From Reyranella sp. (GTDB lineage: Bacteria; Pseudomonadota; Alphaproteobacteria; Reyranellales; Reyranellaceae): a DNA stretch of 52,581 bases. Below, in pieces: positions 32,188 through 40,428 of the stretch (its first letter is position 1; the number at the start of each line of letters is the position of its first letter). The position numbers were made by a program, and so were the translations under genes. The notes below the pieces were generated by a model. The model was not told the origin of the DNA, did no database searches, and was given only the letters and a program-made list of their open reading frames with translations. The DNA lies in NCBI GenBank assembly GCA_022844015.1, contig JALHMO010000026.1:1-52581 (forward strand), read 5' to 3'.

Positions 32188-32777
32188 GCCACGGCCCGCC
32201 GGCCGCCGCCGGGGCCGGTTGGGACGCGGGACGTGGCGCGGGTCAGAATCTCGCTCACCAGGCCATCGAGCAGCTTCTGCCAGTGGTTCGCCGGCATCTG
32301 CGCCTTGCCCTTCGCGCCGACCTGGCTGAGGTAGCCGTCGAAGCGCTCGCGGACCTGAGCGGCCGCAGCCTGCATGGCATCCATGCCACCGGGCACGGCC
32401 GCCAGGATGTCGGCAATGGCGCGCTCGATCATCGGCCCCGGCACGTTGTTGTCGAGGATGTGAGAAACGCTTTGCCCAATGGCGGCGGCGAGATCGGCCC
32501 GCGGCATGCGCTTGTAGCTCTCGTCTACGAAGTGCGCCACGAGGAAGCCGGCGCTGATCTCCCTCGGCTGCGGCTGCATTTCGGCGAGGATCGGCAGGGC
32601 GCGCATTTCCGCCATCGCCTCGGCCGAGACGGCCTCGCGCTCGGGGATGCCCCCGATGCCGGCGAAGCGGGTTATCCAGCGCTCCTGCAACTCGGCTGGC
32701 ACGTCGGGCAACAGGAGCTTCACGGCAGCGGCGCGGATGCTGGCGAGGGCGGCCTGCTGCTTCTCGGCGTCTGACAT
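32184..32777 (-). CDS. Hypothetical phage protein downstream of the tape measure gene
   Basis: 197 residues, mainly helical (LLPDVPAELQERWITRFAGIGGIPEREAVS, then AIGQSVSHILDNNVPGPMIERAIADILAAV). Starts 11 bases after the tape measure stop. Position suggests a tail-related role, but no tail motif is seen. Confidence 0.6.
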   Translation of the reverse strand: MSDAEKQQAALASIRAAAVKLLLPDVPAELQERWITRFAGIGGIPEREAVSAEAMAEMRALPILAEMQPQPREISAGFLVAHFVDESYKRMPRADLAAAIGQSVSHILDNNVPGPMIERAIADILAAVPGGMDAMQAAAAQVRERFDGYLSQVGAKGKAQMPANHWQKLLDGLVSEILTRATSRVPTGPGGGRRAVA

Positions 32778-32788
32778 TGGCGGTCTCC

Positions 32789-35700
32789 TTATGCGGCGAT
32801 CTTCACGACGAGGCGTTGCATGAGCGTGATCGCCTCGACCAACAGCGTCTTCACCTCTTCGTCGCTCTTGTCGCTGCCCTGCAGCGTGAAGATCAATTCG
32901 CCGAGCTGCGTGCTCACGGTGCCCAGCCCGGTCGAGACCGTGGCCATGCCGCCGTCCGCCGCGCCGTTGGCAGCCTTCACGGCGGAGATGTCGCCGAGGA
33001 TCTGGCCCTGCACTTCGTTAAAGTAGCTGGTCGACGATCCGTAATACTGTTTCCCGGCTTGCGCGAACTGCGACCCGAGGCCGGCGAGGCCGGCGATGGC
33101 GGCAGCATCTCCGCCCAACGCCTTCGCCACCGTGCTGTTCCACTCATTCTTCAGGCCCTGAAACTGCGTCGTCGGCGAGGCGTTGCCGAGGTCGCCATAA
33201 GTAAGCGACTTCACCAAGCTGTCGACGCCCGAGAACATTTGCTCGTAGTAGGACTTCTTCGTGTCGGCCTCGAGTTTTAGGAAGTGCTCGTCAATCTTGG
33301 ACATTTCGATCCGGTAGCCGACGGCGTTGTCCAACATGATCTTGTCCCACGCTGCGGCCTCTTTCATCGCCGCTTCGTGCGCGTCGGCGATGCCCTGCAG
33401 AGCGGTGCCGAGCGGGTCGTTGTCGTTAGCAAACTGCGCCATGAACGACTTCGCGTTGTCGCCGAGCAGCGTATTCTTATGCGCCTCTATCTTTGCCACG
33501 TCGGCGTCGAGGCCGTGCTCTTTGGCGTATCCCCAGATTTGGCCCAGGTTGTCGTTTATCGCCTGCAATGCCTGCTCTGCCCCGGTGCTCGTCTTGCCGA
33601 GGCTCGCCATCGCCTTCTCGAACGATTGCACCTCGTTGATTACTTCGGCGATCGCCTGCAGTGACGTGCCGCCCATCGTCTGGCCGGTCTGCAGCACGCG
33701 TTGGCGCATCAACTCGGAGATGTCGCCGACAGCGCCCTCCAGGATGGACCGATAGGCGACCTGCGCCGACCCGGTGTCCATCATGTTGCCTTCGTTCATG
33801 CGCCAAAGCTGTTGGTTCCCGTTCGGGTCAACGAGATAGGTGCTATCGGAGCTGGAGCTCCAGCCTTGGCCGCTCACGGTGTGGTTCATCGCGGAGAGGC
33901 CCCACACCTTGGACGGGTCGCGGACACCGCCCAGCATATCGAAGACGCTGCTGATACCGCCGCCCAGCGACTGCAGGCCGGCTTGCGTGCCGGAGGCGTT
34001 CGCCGATGGGCCCCATGCCCCGCCCGTCGTGTACCAGCCGCCGCTGCCGTAGGTGAGCTGCCCGTAGGTCTGATTGTTGATCGTCGGCGGTGCACCGCCG
34101 AGCAACCCGTCCAGCATGCCCGTGGATGCCAAGAGCCCGCCCAGCAAGCCGATGCCCATGCCGATCGGCCCGCCCGCGGCGCCAATCAGGCCCATCGCCG
34201 ACGCCAGCCCGACACCGCTGCCGATGATACCGAGGCCGCTGCCGACCATGCCGCTCGGCGTCTTGGACGTCGCCAGCCCATAGATGCCGGCGCCTATCCC
34301 GGCCACGCCCGCGAGGCCCTGCCCCCAGGTGAGGCCGCCGAGCATGGCGCCGCTGGCACCCGTGGGCGCCATCATCGAGGCCGGGCTCATGGCGCTGGTA
34401 TTGAGCGCGCCGCCGAAGCTGATCGGCGAGTTGAGCCAGCCGCCCATGCTGCCGAGCAGCCCGCCGCCACTGAGGCCGCCGCCACCGAGGCTCAGTCCGC
34501 CAGCGGAACCGCCGCCACCCATGCCGGGGAACGCGCTGCCCAGCCCCATCGACTGCGCCATGCTCGGCGAGACGGCGTTGACGAGCACGGACATGACAGG
34601 CCGGATCGTCGCCAATGCCAGGAACTCCGCAGCCACGCGACGCACGATCCGCATGGACGTCTGGCCGAGTTCCTCGAAGCTGAACTTGCCGTTCTCCAAG
34701 AGCTTGTCGAAGGCGTCGGCGCCGATGGACTGGATGTCCCGCAGCGCCTGCTTTAGCGGTTCCGTCCAAAGCTCCTGCGCCTTGGCAATCTCCTCTTGCT
34801 GGAAGCGGAGTTGGTTGCCCTGCTCCAGTGCCGCGACGCGCGCCTTGTATGCCTCGCTTTCCGTGCCGTAGCCGGCTTTCTTTGCCTCGTTGGTTGCCTG
34901 GATGATAGCGAGTTCGCGAGCGCGCACGGCCGGTGTTTCGCCGATGAGGCGCAATTCGACGGCGAGCAAGTCGTTCTGCTCAACGAGCGCGTCCGTGCCT
35001 TCGAGAAAGGACTCCCGCATCTTCTCGGCGTCGCGTTCGATCTTCTCAATGAGTTTCGCGACTTCGTCGACGTCCGCCTTGACCTTGCCGGTGTCCTTCT
35101 TCGGGTCGGGAGTCGGCGGCGGGCGTGTCGCCGTGACCGTCACCGTGGGAAGCTGGGCTAGCTGCCCCTGCAGGGCATCGCGTCGTTTGATCAGGTCTTG
35201 GAGCGCCGCGCTCTCCAGTCCGTGCCCGCGCTCCTGAAAGGCGAGGATATCCTTGTTAACGGAATCGATCTGGCTTTGCAGTGGCCGATTGTTCGTCAGC
35301 CAGTCCCACGCCCTCTTCAGCATTTCGATTTCACGACGGGTCGACTCAATTCCTAGCCGGAAACCCTCCAGAACAGTGGAGACAAAGCCGAACACTCCGG
35401 TGCTGCCGAGCGTCCCGACAAGCCGCACCCAACTGTTCTCGATCGACGTCAGCGCCCCGCCAATCGTCTTATCGGCGGACTCCGCCATGCGCTCTGTCTC
35501 ATCGAAGCCCTTGAGCAGCCCCTCAAAGAACGCCTGCGACGTGATCTTGCCTTCAGTCACGGCGATACGGAGCTTGCCGAGGCTGCCGTCCATGCCGGCA
35601 ATGCCACGGGCGGCAGCCTGCGCGATCGGCGTCGCGCCTTCCAAGATGCTGTTGAACTCCTCGGCGCGGACGATGCCGCCGGCAAATGCCTGCGACAACT

Positions 35701-36172
35701 GCATGAGCGCACCGCTCGCGGCCTGCGTCGAGCCGCCCTGGATGCGGAGCGCTGCCGTCGTGCCGTCCACGAACTTGAGCAACTGGTCCTGCGTCGCGCC
35801 CAGCTCGCGGCTGGACTGCGCCAAGCGCGAGTAGAGCTGGCCCACGGCCCCGATCTCGGCCCCGTTCTTATTGGCGGCAGCGAAGAGACGATCTTGAACG
35901 CTCACCATCTCGTTGCCGGCAACTCCGGCGACCTTCAGGCTGTTGGTGAGTTGGGTAAAACCGTCCGCCGCCTGCACGATCGCGCGAAGGCCCTGCAGAC
36001 CGAGGTAGCCGACGAAGAGCGAGCGCATCGTCGACTCAAGCTGCGTCATCCCGCGGGAGAGCGAGCCGGTGCTTTTCTCGATGTCTTCCAATGCGCGTTG
36101 CGCCGCGCGTCCGCCGTCGACGGCCCGGGAAGCATCGATCTGAATCCTGATAATCTTCACGTCATCGGCCAT
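32789..36172 (-). CDS. Tail tape measure protein
   Basis: 1127 residues, the longest gene of the element. The N-terminal RAAQRALEDIEKSTGSLSRG, LTNSLKVAGVAGNEMVSVQDRLFAAANKNGAEIGAVGQLYSRLAQSS and IRAEEFNSILEG-like region matches the tape measure N-terminal domain of siphophages (TIGR02675/PF20155 type). Coiled-coil stretches lie near 270-450. A Gly- and Met-rich hydrophobic stretch follows at about 530-690, which may cross the host membrane. The C-terminal third has GQLTYGSGGWYTTGGAWGP and long helices. Such proteins set tail length. No neighbouring tail tube, chaperone or tip gene is recognisable. Confidence 0.9.
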   Translation of the reverse strand: MADDVKIIRIQIDASRAVDGGRAAQRALEDIEKSTGSLSRGMTQLESTMRSLFVGYLGLQGLRAIVQAADGFTQLTNSLKVAGVAGNEMVSVQDRLFAAANKNGAEIGAVGQLYSRLAQSSRELGATQDQLLKFVDGTTAALRIQGGSTQAASGALMQLSQAFAGGIVRAEEFNSILEGATPIAQAAARGIAGMDGSLGKLRIAVTEGKITSQAFFEGLLKGFDETERMAESADKTIGGALTSIENSWVRLVGTLGSTGVFGFVSTVLEGFRLGIESTRREIEMLKRAWDWLTNNRPLQSQIDSVNKDILAFQERGHGLESAALQDLIKRRDALQGQLAQLPTVTVTATRPPPTPDPKKDTGKVKADVDEVAKLIEKIERDAEKMRESFLEGTDALVEQNDLLAVELRLIGETPAVRARELAIIQATNEAKKAGYGTESEAYKARVAALEQGNQLRFQQEEIAKAQELWTEPLKQALRDIQSIGADAFDKLLENGKFSFEELGQTSMRIVRRVAAEFLALATIRPVMSVLVNAVSPSMAQSMGLGSAFPGMGGGGSAGGLSLGGGGLSGGGLLGSMGGWLNSPISFGGALNTSAMSPASMMAPTGASGAMLGGLTWGQGLAGVAGIGAGIYGLATSKTPSGMVGSGLGIIGSGVGLASAMGLIGAAGGPIGMGIGLLGGLLASTGMLDGLLGGAPPTINNQTYGQLTYGSGGWYTTGGAWGPSANASGTQAGLQSLGGGISSVFDMLGGVRDPSKVWGLSAMNHTVSGQGWSSSSDSTYLVDPNGNQQLWRMNEGNMMDTGSAQVAYRSILEGAVGDISELMRQRVLQTGQTMGGTSLQAIAEVINEVQSFEKAMASLGKTSTGAEQALQAINDNLGQIWGYAKEHGLDADVAKIEAHKNTLLGDNAKSFMAQFANDNDPLGTALQGIADAHEAAMKEAAAWDKIMLDNAVGYRIEMSKIDEHFLKLEADTKKSYYEQMFSGVDSLVKSLTYGDLGNASPTTQFQGLKNEWNSTVAKALGGDAAAIAGLAGLGSQFAQAGKQYYGSSTSYFNEVQGQILGDISAVKAANGAADGGMATVSTGLGTVSTQLGELIFTLQGSDKSDEEVKTLLVEAITLMQRLVVKIAA

Positions 36173-36183
36173 GCGTCAGCCCT

Positions 36184-37188
36184 CTATCGTGCTGGGCGCG
36201 CTGGCGGACGCGGCGAGGATTTTTGAACAAGGTCGGCGCGACTAAAGAGGCGCGCGCCGCTCGGCAAGACGATCGCGTGCGCGAGCCCGACGCGGACGGC
36301 GTCGACTGCGGAAAACCGGGTCTCTCTGCGCATCCAATCGCGCGTCGTCGCCACAGGCCTGCCGGTGCGGAGCGCATAGACTGCAGCGTAATCGTCCACG
36401 CGCGCTGTGAGCAGGCGCAATACGCGCGTGCCGTTGCTCGCATTGACGTTCTCACCCTTGAGGAAGGCCTCGTGGACCAGCATCGAAGCGCGGATGCCTA
36501 TGCGCCTGACGTCGCCGGCCATGGCGATCAACGAGGCTGCCGAATGCGCGCGCTCGGCGATGTCGACTTCAACACGACAAGCATGCCGCGATAGCGCGCC
36601 GTAGAGACGACGGCCTTCCCAGGCGTTGCCGCCAGGCGAATCGATGGCCAGCACAATCGTCCTGTCTGCGCTGGCGTCGATCGCAGCAATGAGCCTGTCG
36701 ACCTGTCGCCGATCGACCTTGCCGGCGAGCTCGAGCCGGACAACGCCAACGCCCTCGGGTCGGCGGCCGTGCGCGACCGGCAGGCGACGCTGAAGGCCGA
36801 TCGCGGCGAGCACAATGGGTGAGCGCCACCGCGCCATGACAGGCGACAGCTTTCGTTGCGGCGCGCTCGCGTCCCAAAATGTTCCGCAGCCCTCGTGCCG
36901 TTCAAGGTGAGCCGCCTGGACGGTGGTGACACCATGCCTGGCGTCGACCTTCAGGCGGGCCCCTAGGTCGCCTAGAAGGGCATCCTGAAGCGCCTCGGGC
37001 GGCAGGGCCGTTTCGTCGATTGCGAAGCCGACAGCAGCCTCGCGACCCTTGCTGGTGACGAACAGACGCGCCCCGGCAATCGGCGTCGCCCGGTGAAAGA
37101 CCTGCGCCGTCGCTGCGTGCGCGACGCAACGCCCGTCGACGCCGGGGAGCGGCACGACGCCGAGGATGGCGGAGTCGAGCGAGGTCAT
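36184..37188 (-). CDS. ClpP-like serine protease (head maturation protease-related)
   Basis: 334 residues. Residues 145-300 form a ClpP/crotonase fold: LAIDSPGGNAWEGRRLYGAL, nucleophile S216 in AERAHSAASLIAMAGD, and general base H239 in ASMLVHEAF; an Asp such as D284 may complete the triad. Phage proteins of this type mature procapsids, yet no capsid or portal gene is present here. The N-terminal 130 residues (SAILGVVPLPGVDGRCVAHAATAQVFHR onward) have no known domain. Eleven bases ahead of the tape measure gene. Confidence 0.8.
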   Translation of the reverse strand: MTSLDSAILGVVPLPGVDGRCVAHAATAQVFHRATPIAGARLFVTSKGREAAVGFAIDETALPPEALQDALLGDLGARLKVDARHGVTTVQAAHLERHEGCGTFWDASAPQRKLSPVMARWRSPIVLAAIGLQRRLPVAHGRRPEGVGVVRLELAGKVDRRQVDRLIAAIDASADRTIVLAIDSPGGNAWEGRRLYGALSRHACRVEVDIAERAHSAASLIAMAGDVRRIGIRASMLVHEAFLKGENVNASNGTRVLRLLTARVDDYAAVYALRTGRPVATTRDWMRRETRFSAVDAVRVGLAHAIVLPSGARLFSRADLVQKSSPRPPARPAR

Positions 37189-37313
37189 CGCCGGCCACCA
37201 TCGAGTGAAGGTTGGCGCGCGCCGTCGCGCCCGACCACGAGGGTGGACCCGCCAAGGATTACGCGAGCGGCGCGCGCCCGGCGCCGCGCGGATTGGGGCC
37301 TCCGCGGCGCCAT
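37185..37313 (-). CDS. Small basic peptide
   Basis: A 42-residue frame, MAPRRPQSARRRARAARVIL followed by GGSTLVVGRDGARQPSLDGG. Its stop overlaps the protease ATG (ATGA, 37185-37188) and it begins 1 base after the preceding stop, so the spacing argues for a real gene. It lacks a good ribosome binding site and the base composition is extreme. Confidence 0.4.
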   Translation of the reverse strand: MAPRRPQSARRRARAARVILGGSTLVVGRDGARQPSLDGGRR

Positions 37314-37314
37314 C

Positions 37315-37821
37315 TCAGGCAATGTTCCGGACCTGCCGGATGACGTCGCCCAGGCCCTCCAGCCGCAGTGACGGCATGTCGGCACCGTGCAGTCGGCCGG
37401 CGTCGTGGATCTCGTTGATGGCGGCGAGGGCGGCGTCCAGCTCGGCGGCGGCAGTGGCGACGCGCTCAGCAGCAGCCTTGCGCATCGGAGCCAGTGCGAC
37501 CGCGACCCGCTCGGCGTGCTCGGTGCGCATCGGCGCCAACTCGAGCCTGCAGCGGCGGTTCTCCTGGTCGTTCGCCTCGATCTCTTGGCCCAAGGCGCGA
37601 ATGGCGCGGCCGCTGTGGTCGTCGTTCGGATTGCTCGCGATGCGCAAGGCGATGAGCTTCGCGCGAAGCTCGGTGGCCTGGGCGCGTATCGAGGAGAGCC
37701 GGGACTCGAGCACTTGGTGCCCAGCCACTTTGCGGACCTTCCCGGCCAGCTCGTGCGGCGTCGGATCGGTCGTGGTGAGCGGGTCGGTCTTCTTGGCCAT
37801 GACACGTGAGAGAATGTTCAT
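37315..37821 (-). CDS. Hypothetical coiled-coil phage protein
   Basis: 168 residues, rich in Ala, Glu, Arg with heptad character from about 35 to 145 (ESRLSSIRAQATELRAKLIALRIA, then MRKAAAERVATAAAELDAALAAINEI). ATG 37821 overlaps the preceding stop; a second ATG at 37800 is possible. A scaffold- or spacer-like structural role is conceivable but not shown. Confidence 0.65.
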   Translation of the reverse strand: MNILSRVMAKKTDPLTTTDPTPHELAGKVRKVAGHQVLESRLSSIRAQATELRAKLIALRIASNPNDDHSGRAIRALGQEIEANDQENRRCRLELAPMRTEHAERVAVALAPMRKAAAERVATAAAELDAALAAINEIHDAGRLHGADMPSLRLEGLGDVIRQVRNIA

Positions 37822-38141
37822 AGACGCGACGATGACGGATCTTCGGAATCGCTGGCGTAACGCGTTACGGCGGGGTCAATGAACGCCAGAATCGCGGCTG
37901 CGATCTGCTCGCGGTCCAGTTCGCGCGCCTCCGGGAGCAGGCCCTCGGCGATCAACCAATCGACCATGTCAGTCGAGACCCGCAGCGGCACCACAACATC
38001 GCCATCCAACGCGCGCGCGCGAAACCGGCGCTGGCGCTCAGCAGCGGCTCGGCGGCGAACTTGACCCAGCGACACGGCGGCAGGCGTCTCCGCCGTCGCA
38101 TCGCTGGGGGCCGCACAAATGACCGACGCGTCGGCGACCAT
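37818..38141 (-). CDS. Hypothetical phage protein
   Basis: About 107 residues from ATG 38141; GTG 38162 is an alternative that would overlap the preceding gene. A basic stretch (QVRRRAAAERQRRFRARALDG) precedes VPLRVSTDMVDWLIAEGLLPEARELDREQIAAAILAFIDP, a helical segment that looks folded. Ends in an ATGA overlap with the next gene. Function unknown. Confidence 0.6.
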   Translation of the reverse strand: MVADASVICAAPSDATAETPAAVSLGQVRRRAAAERQRRFRARALDGDVVVPLRVSTDMVDWLIAEGLLPEARELDREQIAAAILAFIDPAVTRYASDSEDPSSSRL

Positions 38142-38151
38142 CTCGGGAGAT

Positions 38152-38553
38152 TCAGACAGCACCACGACGGCGCGGCGGCCTGTCGAGATAGACCACCGGC
38201 AGGGCGGATTTCCGCCCGCTGTAGCCCCTGAGGTCCACCGGCGACTTCTTGGCCGGCGCATTGAGGTAGTGGCCGCGTGGCTTCGTTGCGCGCTCGTGGG
38301 CGGGCGTCCGCTTTGTCGAGGATGCCGCGGCCGGCGCGAGCGGCCCTAAGGCCTCCAGCCGGTCGGCAAGCGCCGCGCCGACATCGGAGAGCGGCTGCGA
38401 CGGCGTCTGCCCTCCCAAGACCCGCTCGCCGACCATGCGGGCGATCTCGCGTGGTATCTCGCGCGCCAGAGCCGATCGAATGGCGTCGTCGACGTAGCGG
38501 CGGAGTTCGGGGACGGCGACTTCACAAAACATCGCGATGTCGGATTGCTTCAT
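38152..38553 (-). CDS. Hypothetical phage protein
   Basis: 133 residues. The N-terminal half is helical (AVPELRRYVDDAIRSALAREIPREIARMVGERVLG) and the C-terminal half basic and disordered (TKRTPAHERATKPRGHYLNAPAKK). Lies 4 bases after the 172-residue gene. No family recognised. Confidence 0.6.
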   Translation of the reverse strand: MKQSDIAMFCEVAVPELRRYVDDAIRSALAREIPREIARMVGERVLGGQTPSQPLSDVGAALADRLEALGPLAPAAASSTKRTPAHERATKPRGHYLNAPAKKSPVDLRGYSGRKSALPVVYLDRPPRRRGAV

Positions 38554-38557
38554 TGGC

Positions 38558-39076
38558 CTACCTCAAATATTCGCGGAGATGCTGGCGGGCGGTTCCCATG
38601 TCCTCGGGCTTGATGCGCAAGTCCGGGCGGCCGGCCTCGGCGAAGCGGCGATTGAAGGCCTTCAGCGCCATCGTCTCGTCATCCGCCTCGCCGAGAAGAC
38701 GGGCCATCGTCGTGGCAGCGGCAGTGAGCTGGTCGTGCAGCTTGTCCAGCCGAGCCTTGACGGCCTGTGCCTCGGCGACCTGCGTCTCGATTTGGTGCAC
38801 GTTCTCCCTGGCCTCGGCGTCGGCGTGTCTCGCCTCCAGCCGGGAAATCACCAGATCGAGCTGGTCGAGCCGGCGAGCGCACGCCGTCTGCTCCGCCTCA
38901 ATCGTGTCGATTGCGGCGTCGTCGCCACTGAGCAACGCGTCCGCGCGGCGATCGGCCAGCCCTGCCAGGTCTGCCGCGGCCGCCGACCGGTCAGTGCGAG
39001 CACGGTTCAGCGCCTTGTCGATCGCCGCGACGGTTGGCGTCCTGTCGGAACCGATGATGGATTTCCAGAAGCTCAT
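38558..39076 (-). CDS. Hypothetical coiled-coil phage protein
   Basis: 172 residues. A long coiled coil spans about 20-130 (LAGLADRRADALLSGDDAAIDTIEAEQ, then LEARHADAEARENVHQIETQVAEAQ), followed by a short globular end. ATGA overlap with the gene upstream. Its composition resembles the other coiled-coil protein at 37315. Function unknown. Confidence 0.65.
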   Translation of the reverse strand: MSFWKSIIGSDRTPTVAAIDKALNRARTDRSAAAADLAGLADRRADALLSGDDAAIDTIEAEQTACARRLDQLDLVISRLEARHADAEARENVHQIETQVAEAQAVKARLDKLHDQLTAAATTMARLLGEADDETMALKAFNRRFAEAGRPDLRIKPEDMGTARQHLREYLR

Positions 39077-39489
39077 GTCCAGACTGTCTCAGGATCGGAC
39101 TGCAACCGCGCCCCCTGCCGCTGCAGGACGTCGAAGATTGTTCGCCATGCCGGCGCCGAGCCGGTACTGAGGATCCCGAACTCGAGGCGGCGCAGTGCGT
39201 CGCCCGGCGGCGAGGCGCGGAGACGGTCATGCCGCCAGCCGGTGGCCTCGTAGCGGCGCAGCAAATCGGCGAGGGCATGAGCAGCGGCGTGCGGCGAACG
39301 GTCGGCGAAGTGCTGGCGCCACAGGTCCACCAGCAGGTTATCCCGCCGGGCGCGGGCGGCATCGGCCATAAGCGCGAGCACCGGCCTCCCGGCCCCGGCA
39401 GCGCGCACGGCGCGGGCCGCCAGGGCCAGGTCATCGGCCGTGGCAATGCCTGCCTCCAGGCGCGAGGCGAGGGTCTCAGCGAGGGTCAC
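39073..39489 (-). CDS. Hypothetical phage protein
   Basis: 138 residues, helical and Arg/Ala-rich (DDLALAARAVRAAGAGRPVLALMADAARARRDNLLVDLWRQHFADRSPHAAAHALADLLRRYEATGW). Begins inside the end of the 193-residue gene (14-base overlap). No family recognised. Confidence 0.6.
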   Translation of the reverse strand: MTLAETLASRLEAGIATADDLALAARAVRAAGAGRPVLALMADAARARRDNLLVDLWRQHFADRSPHAAAHALADLLRRYEATGWRHDRLRASPPGDALRRLEFGILSTGSAPAWRTIFDVLQRQGARLQSDPETVWT

Positions 39490-40057
39490 GGCACCACGGG
39501 GGCGGGAGCAATAAAGTTGCGTCGAGCGGGGAAAACCACCGCGCGGGGGTCAAATTTTTGCTCGCGCAAATTGAGTTTTCGGGAATTTCCGCCCCGATAG
39601 CCCGGTTTTGCACGCGGTTCTGCCCGCCAATGGCCTGTTCCGGAGCGGTTTCCACCGCCGGGCTGGCAACCTGGCAACCGGCTTCCTCGCGCGCAGGTGG
39701 CTGTTTTTCGGGCATTTCGGGCTGTTTGCTCACTGATTGGTCAGCCTCTCGGTTGCACCCTGCAACCTGGGGGCCATGGTCGGAGGCAAAAAACCCCACG
39801 AAACGGACATATCTTGGTGGTTGCCGCCTTGGAATTCCCAGCAGAGGAAAAAATCTCCCAATTGGACCATTCGCGGCTGGGGTTTTCCTACCCCTAGCTC
39901 TTCGATAGCCCCCTCCCGGCGTAGGGTCATTGCCCTCGGGCTCGGCGCCGGGCGGCAGGATCACGACGCGGCTGCCTCTGGGCGCCACGGCGATCGCAGC
40001 CATTGCCCGTTCTCGGCTGGCCGGTCCGTCGAGCACGATGCAGAACCGCCCGGTCAT
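39476..40057 (-). CDS. Hypothetical protein with disordered C-terminal half
   Basis: 193 residues from ATG 40057 (ATGA overlap with the 68-residue gene). The first 45 residues (RFCIVLDGPASRERAMAAIAVAPRGSRVVILPPGA) look folded. The rest is low in structure, with FVGFFASDHGPQVAGCNREA and an end RWFSPLDATLLLPPP that recalls other uncharacterised phage proteins of alphaproteobacteria. The underlying DNA (39500-39900) is AT-richer and carries a hairpin, so part of it may act as DNA rather than as code. Confidence 0.5.
   Translation of the reverse strand: MTGRFCIVLDGPASRERAMAAIAVAPRGSRVVILPPGAEPEGNDPTPGGGYRRARGRKTPAANGPIGRFFPLLGIPRRQPPRYVRFVGFFASDHGPQVAGCNREADQSVSKQPEMPEKQPPAREEAGCQVASPAVETAPEQAIGGQNRVQNRAIGAEIPENSICASKNLTPARWFSPLDATLLLPPPWCRDPR
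39751..39767. repeat. Perfect palindrome inside the 193-aa gene
   Basis: GGTTGCA-CCC-TGCAACC, 7-bp arms. A second partial unit, GGCAACCTGGCAACC, lies near 39663-39680. Possible protein-binding or origin-associated site. Confidence 0.4.
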
Positions 40058-40260
40058 GACTGCACCTCGGCCTCGATGGTGTGCCACTGGCCCGGCGCGT
40101 AGGCGGCGGCGCAGCCAACCGGCAGCACCAGCACCAGGGCGCCATGCTCGACGCGGAACGTCACGGCCTCGACGACGCGCGAGCTGCCGTCGCTCAGAGC
40201 CACGCGCCAGCGCCGCGCCGGGGTCGGCGGCGAGAAGAGCGTCGGCTGGTCGGCCGTCAT
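40054..40260 (-). CDS. Small hypothetical protein next to the heptamer array
   Basis: 68 residues: TPARRWRVALSDGSSRVVEAVTFRVEHGALVLVLPVGCAAAYAPGQWHTIE suggests a small beta-barrel. It begins 30 bases from the first repeat of the array, so its promoter and leader lie within the repeats. Function unknown. Confidence 0.6.
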   Translation of the reverse strand: MTADQPTLFSPPTPARRWRVALSDGSSRVVEAVTFRVEHGALVLVLPVGCAAAYAPGQWHTIEAEVQS

Positions 40261-40289
40261 GATGAAGCCCTCGAAGTGAAGAGTTCATC

Positions 40290-40427
40290 CCGGACAGCCG
40301 GACAACCGGACAGCCAGCCGGACACGGACACCCCTATAGGGGGGTGTCCGTTTCTGTCCGGCTTGGCAGGGCTGCGAATGTCCGAACCTGTCCGGTTCTG
40401 TCCGGCGGTTGTCCGGGCGATGTCCGG
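40290..40427. repeat. Mirrored heptamer array (CCGGACA / TGTCCGG)
   Basis: Twelve copies of one heptamer in 138 bases. Five read CCGGACA (40290, 40298, 40306, 40318 and the variant ACGGACA at 40324). Seven read as the reverse complement, TGTCCGG or one-base variants (40345, 40355, 40379, 40389, 40399, 40410, 40421). The switch in direction is at the palindrome CCCCTATAGGGG (40331-40342), whose arms extend into the flanking heptamers. Spacing on the right is mostly 10-11 bases. The array fills the gap between the RepA-type ATPase stop and the 68-residue gene. Candidate replication origin (iterons) or multi-site operator. Confidence 0.85.
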
Positions 40428-40428
40428 C

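Noticed and set aside
39730-39930. A 66-codon minus-strand frame inside the 193-residue gene
   Set aside because: No ribosome binding site and no coupling; the other frame keeps the ATGA overlap with its upstream gene. Not fully excluded.
40290-40427. CRISPR array
   Set aside because: The repeated unit is only 7 bases, spacing is 8-24 bases without unique spacers, the direction flips in the middle, and no cas genes are near.
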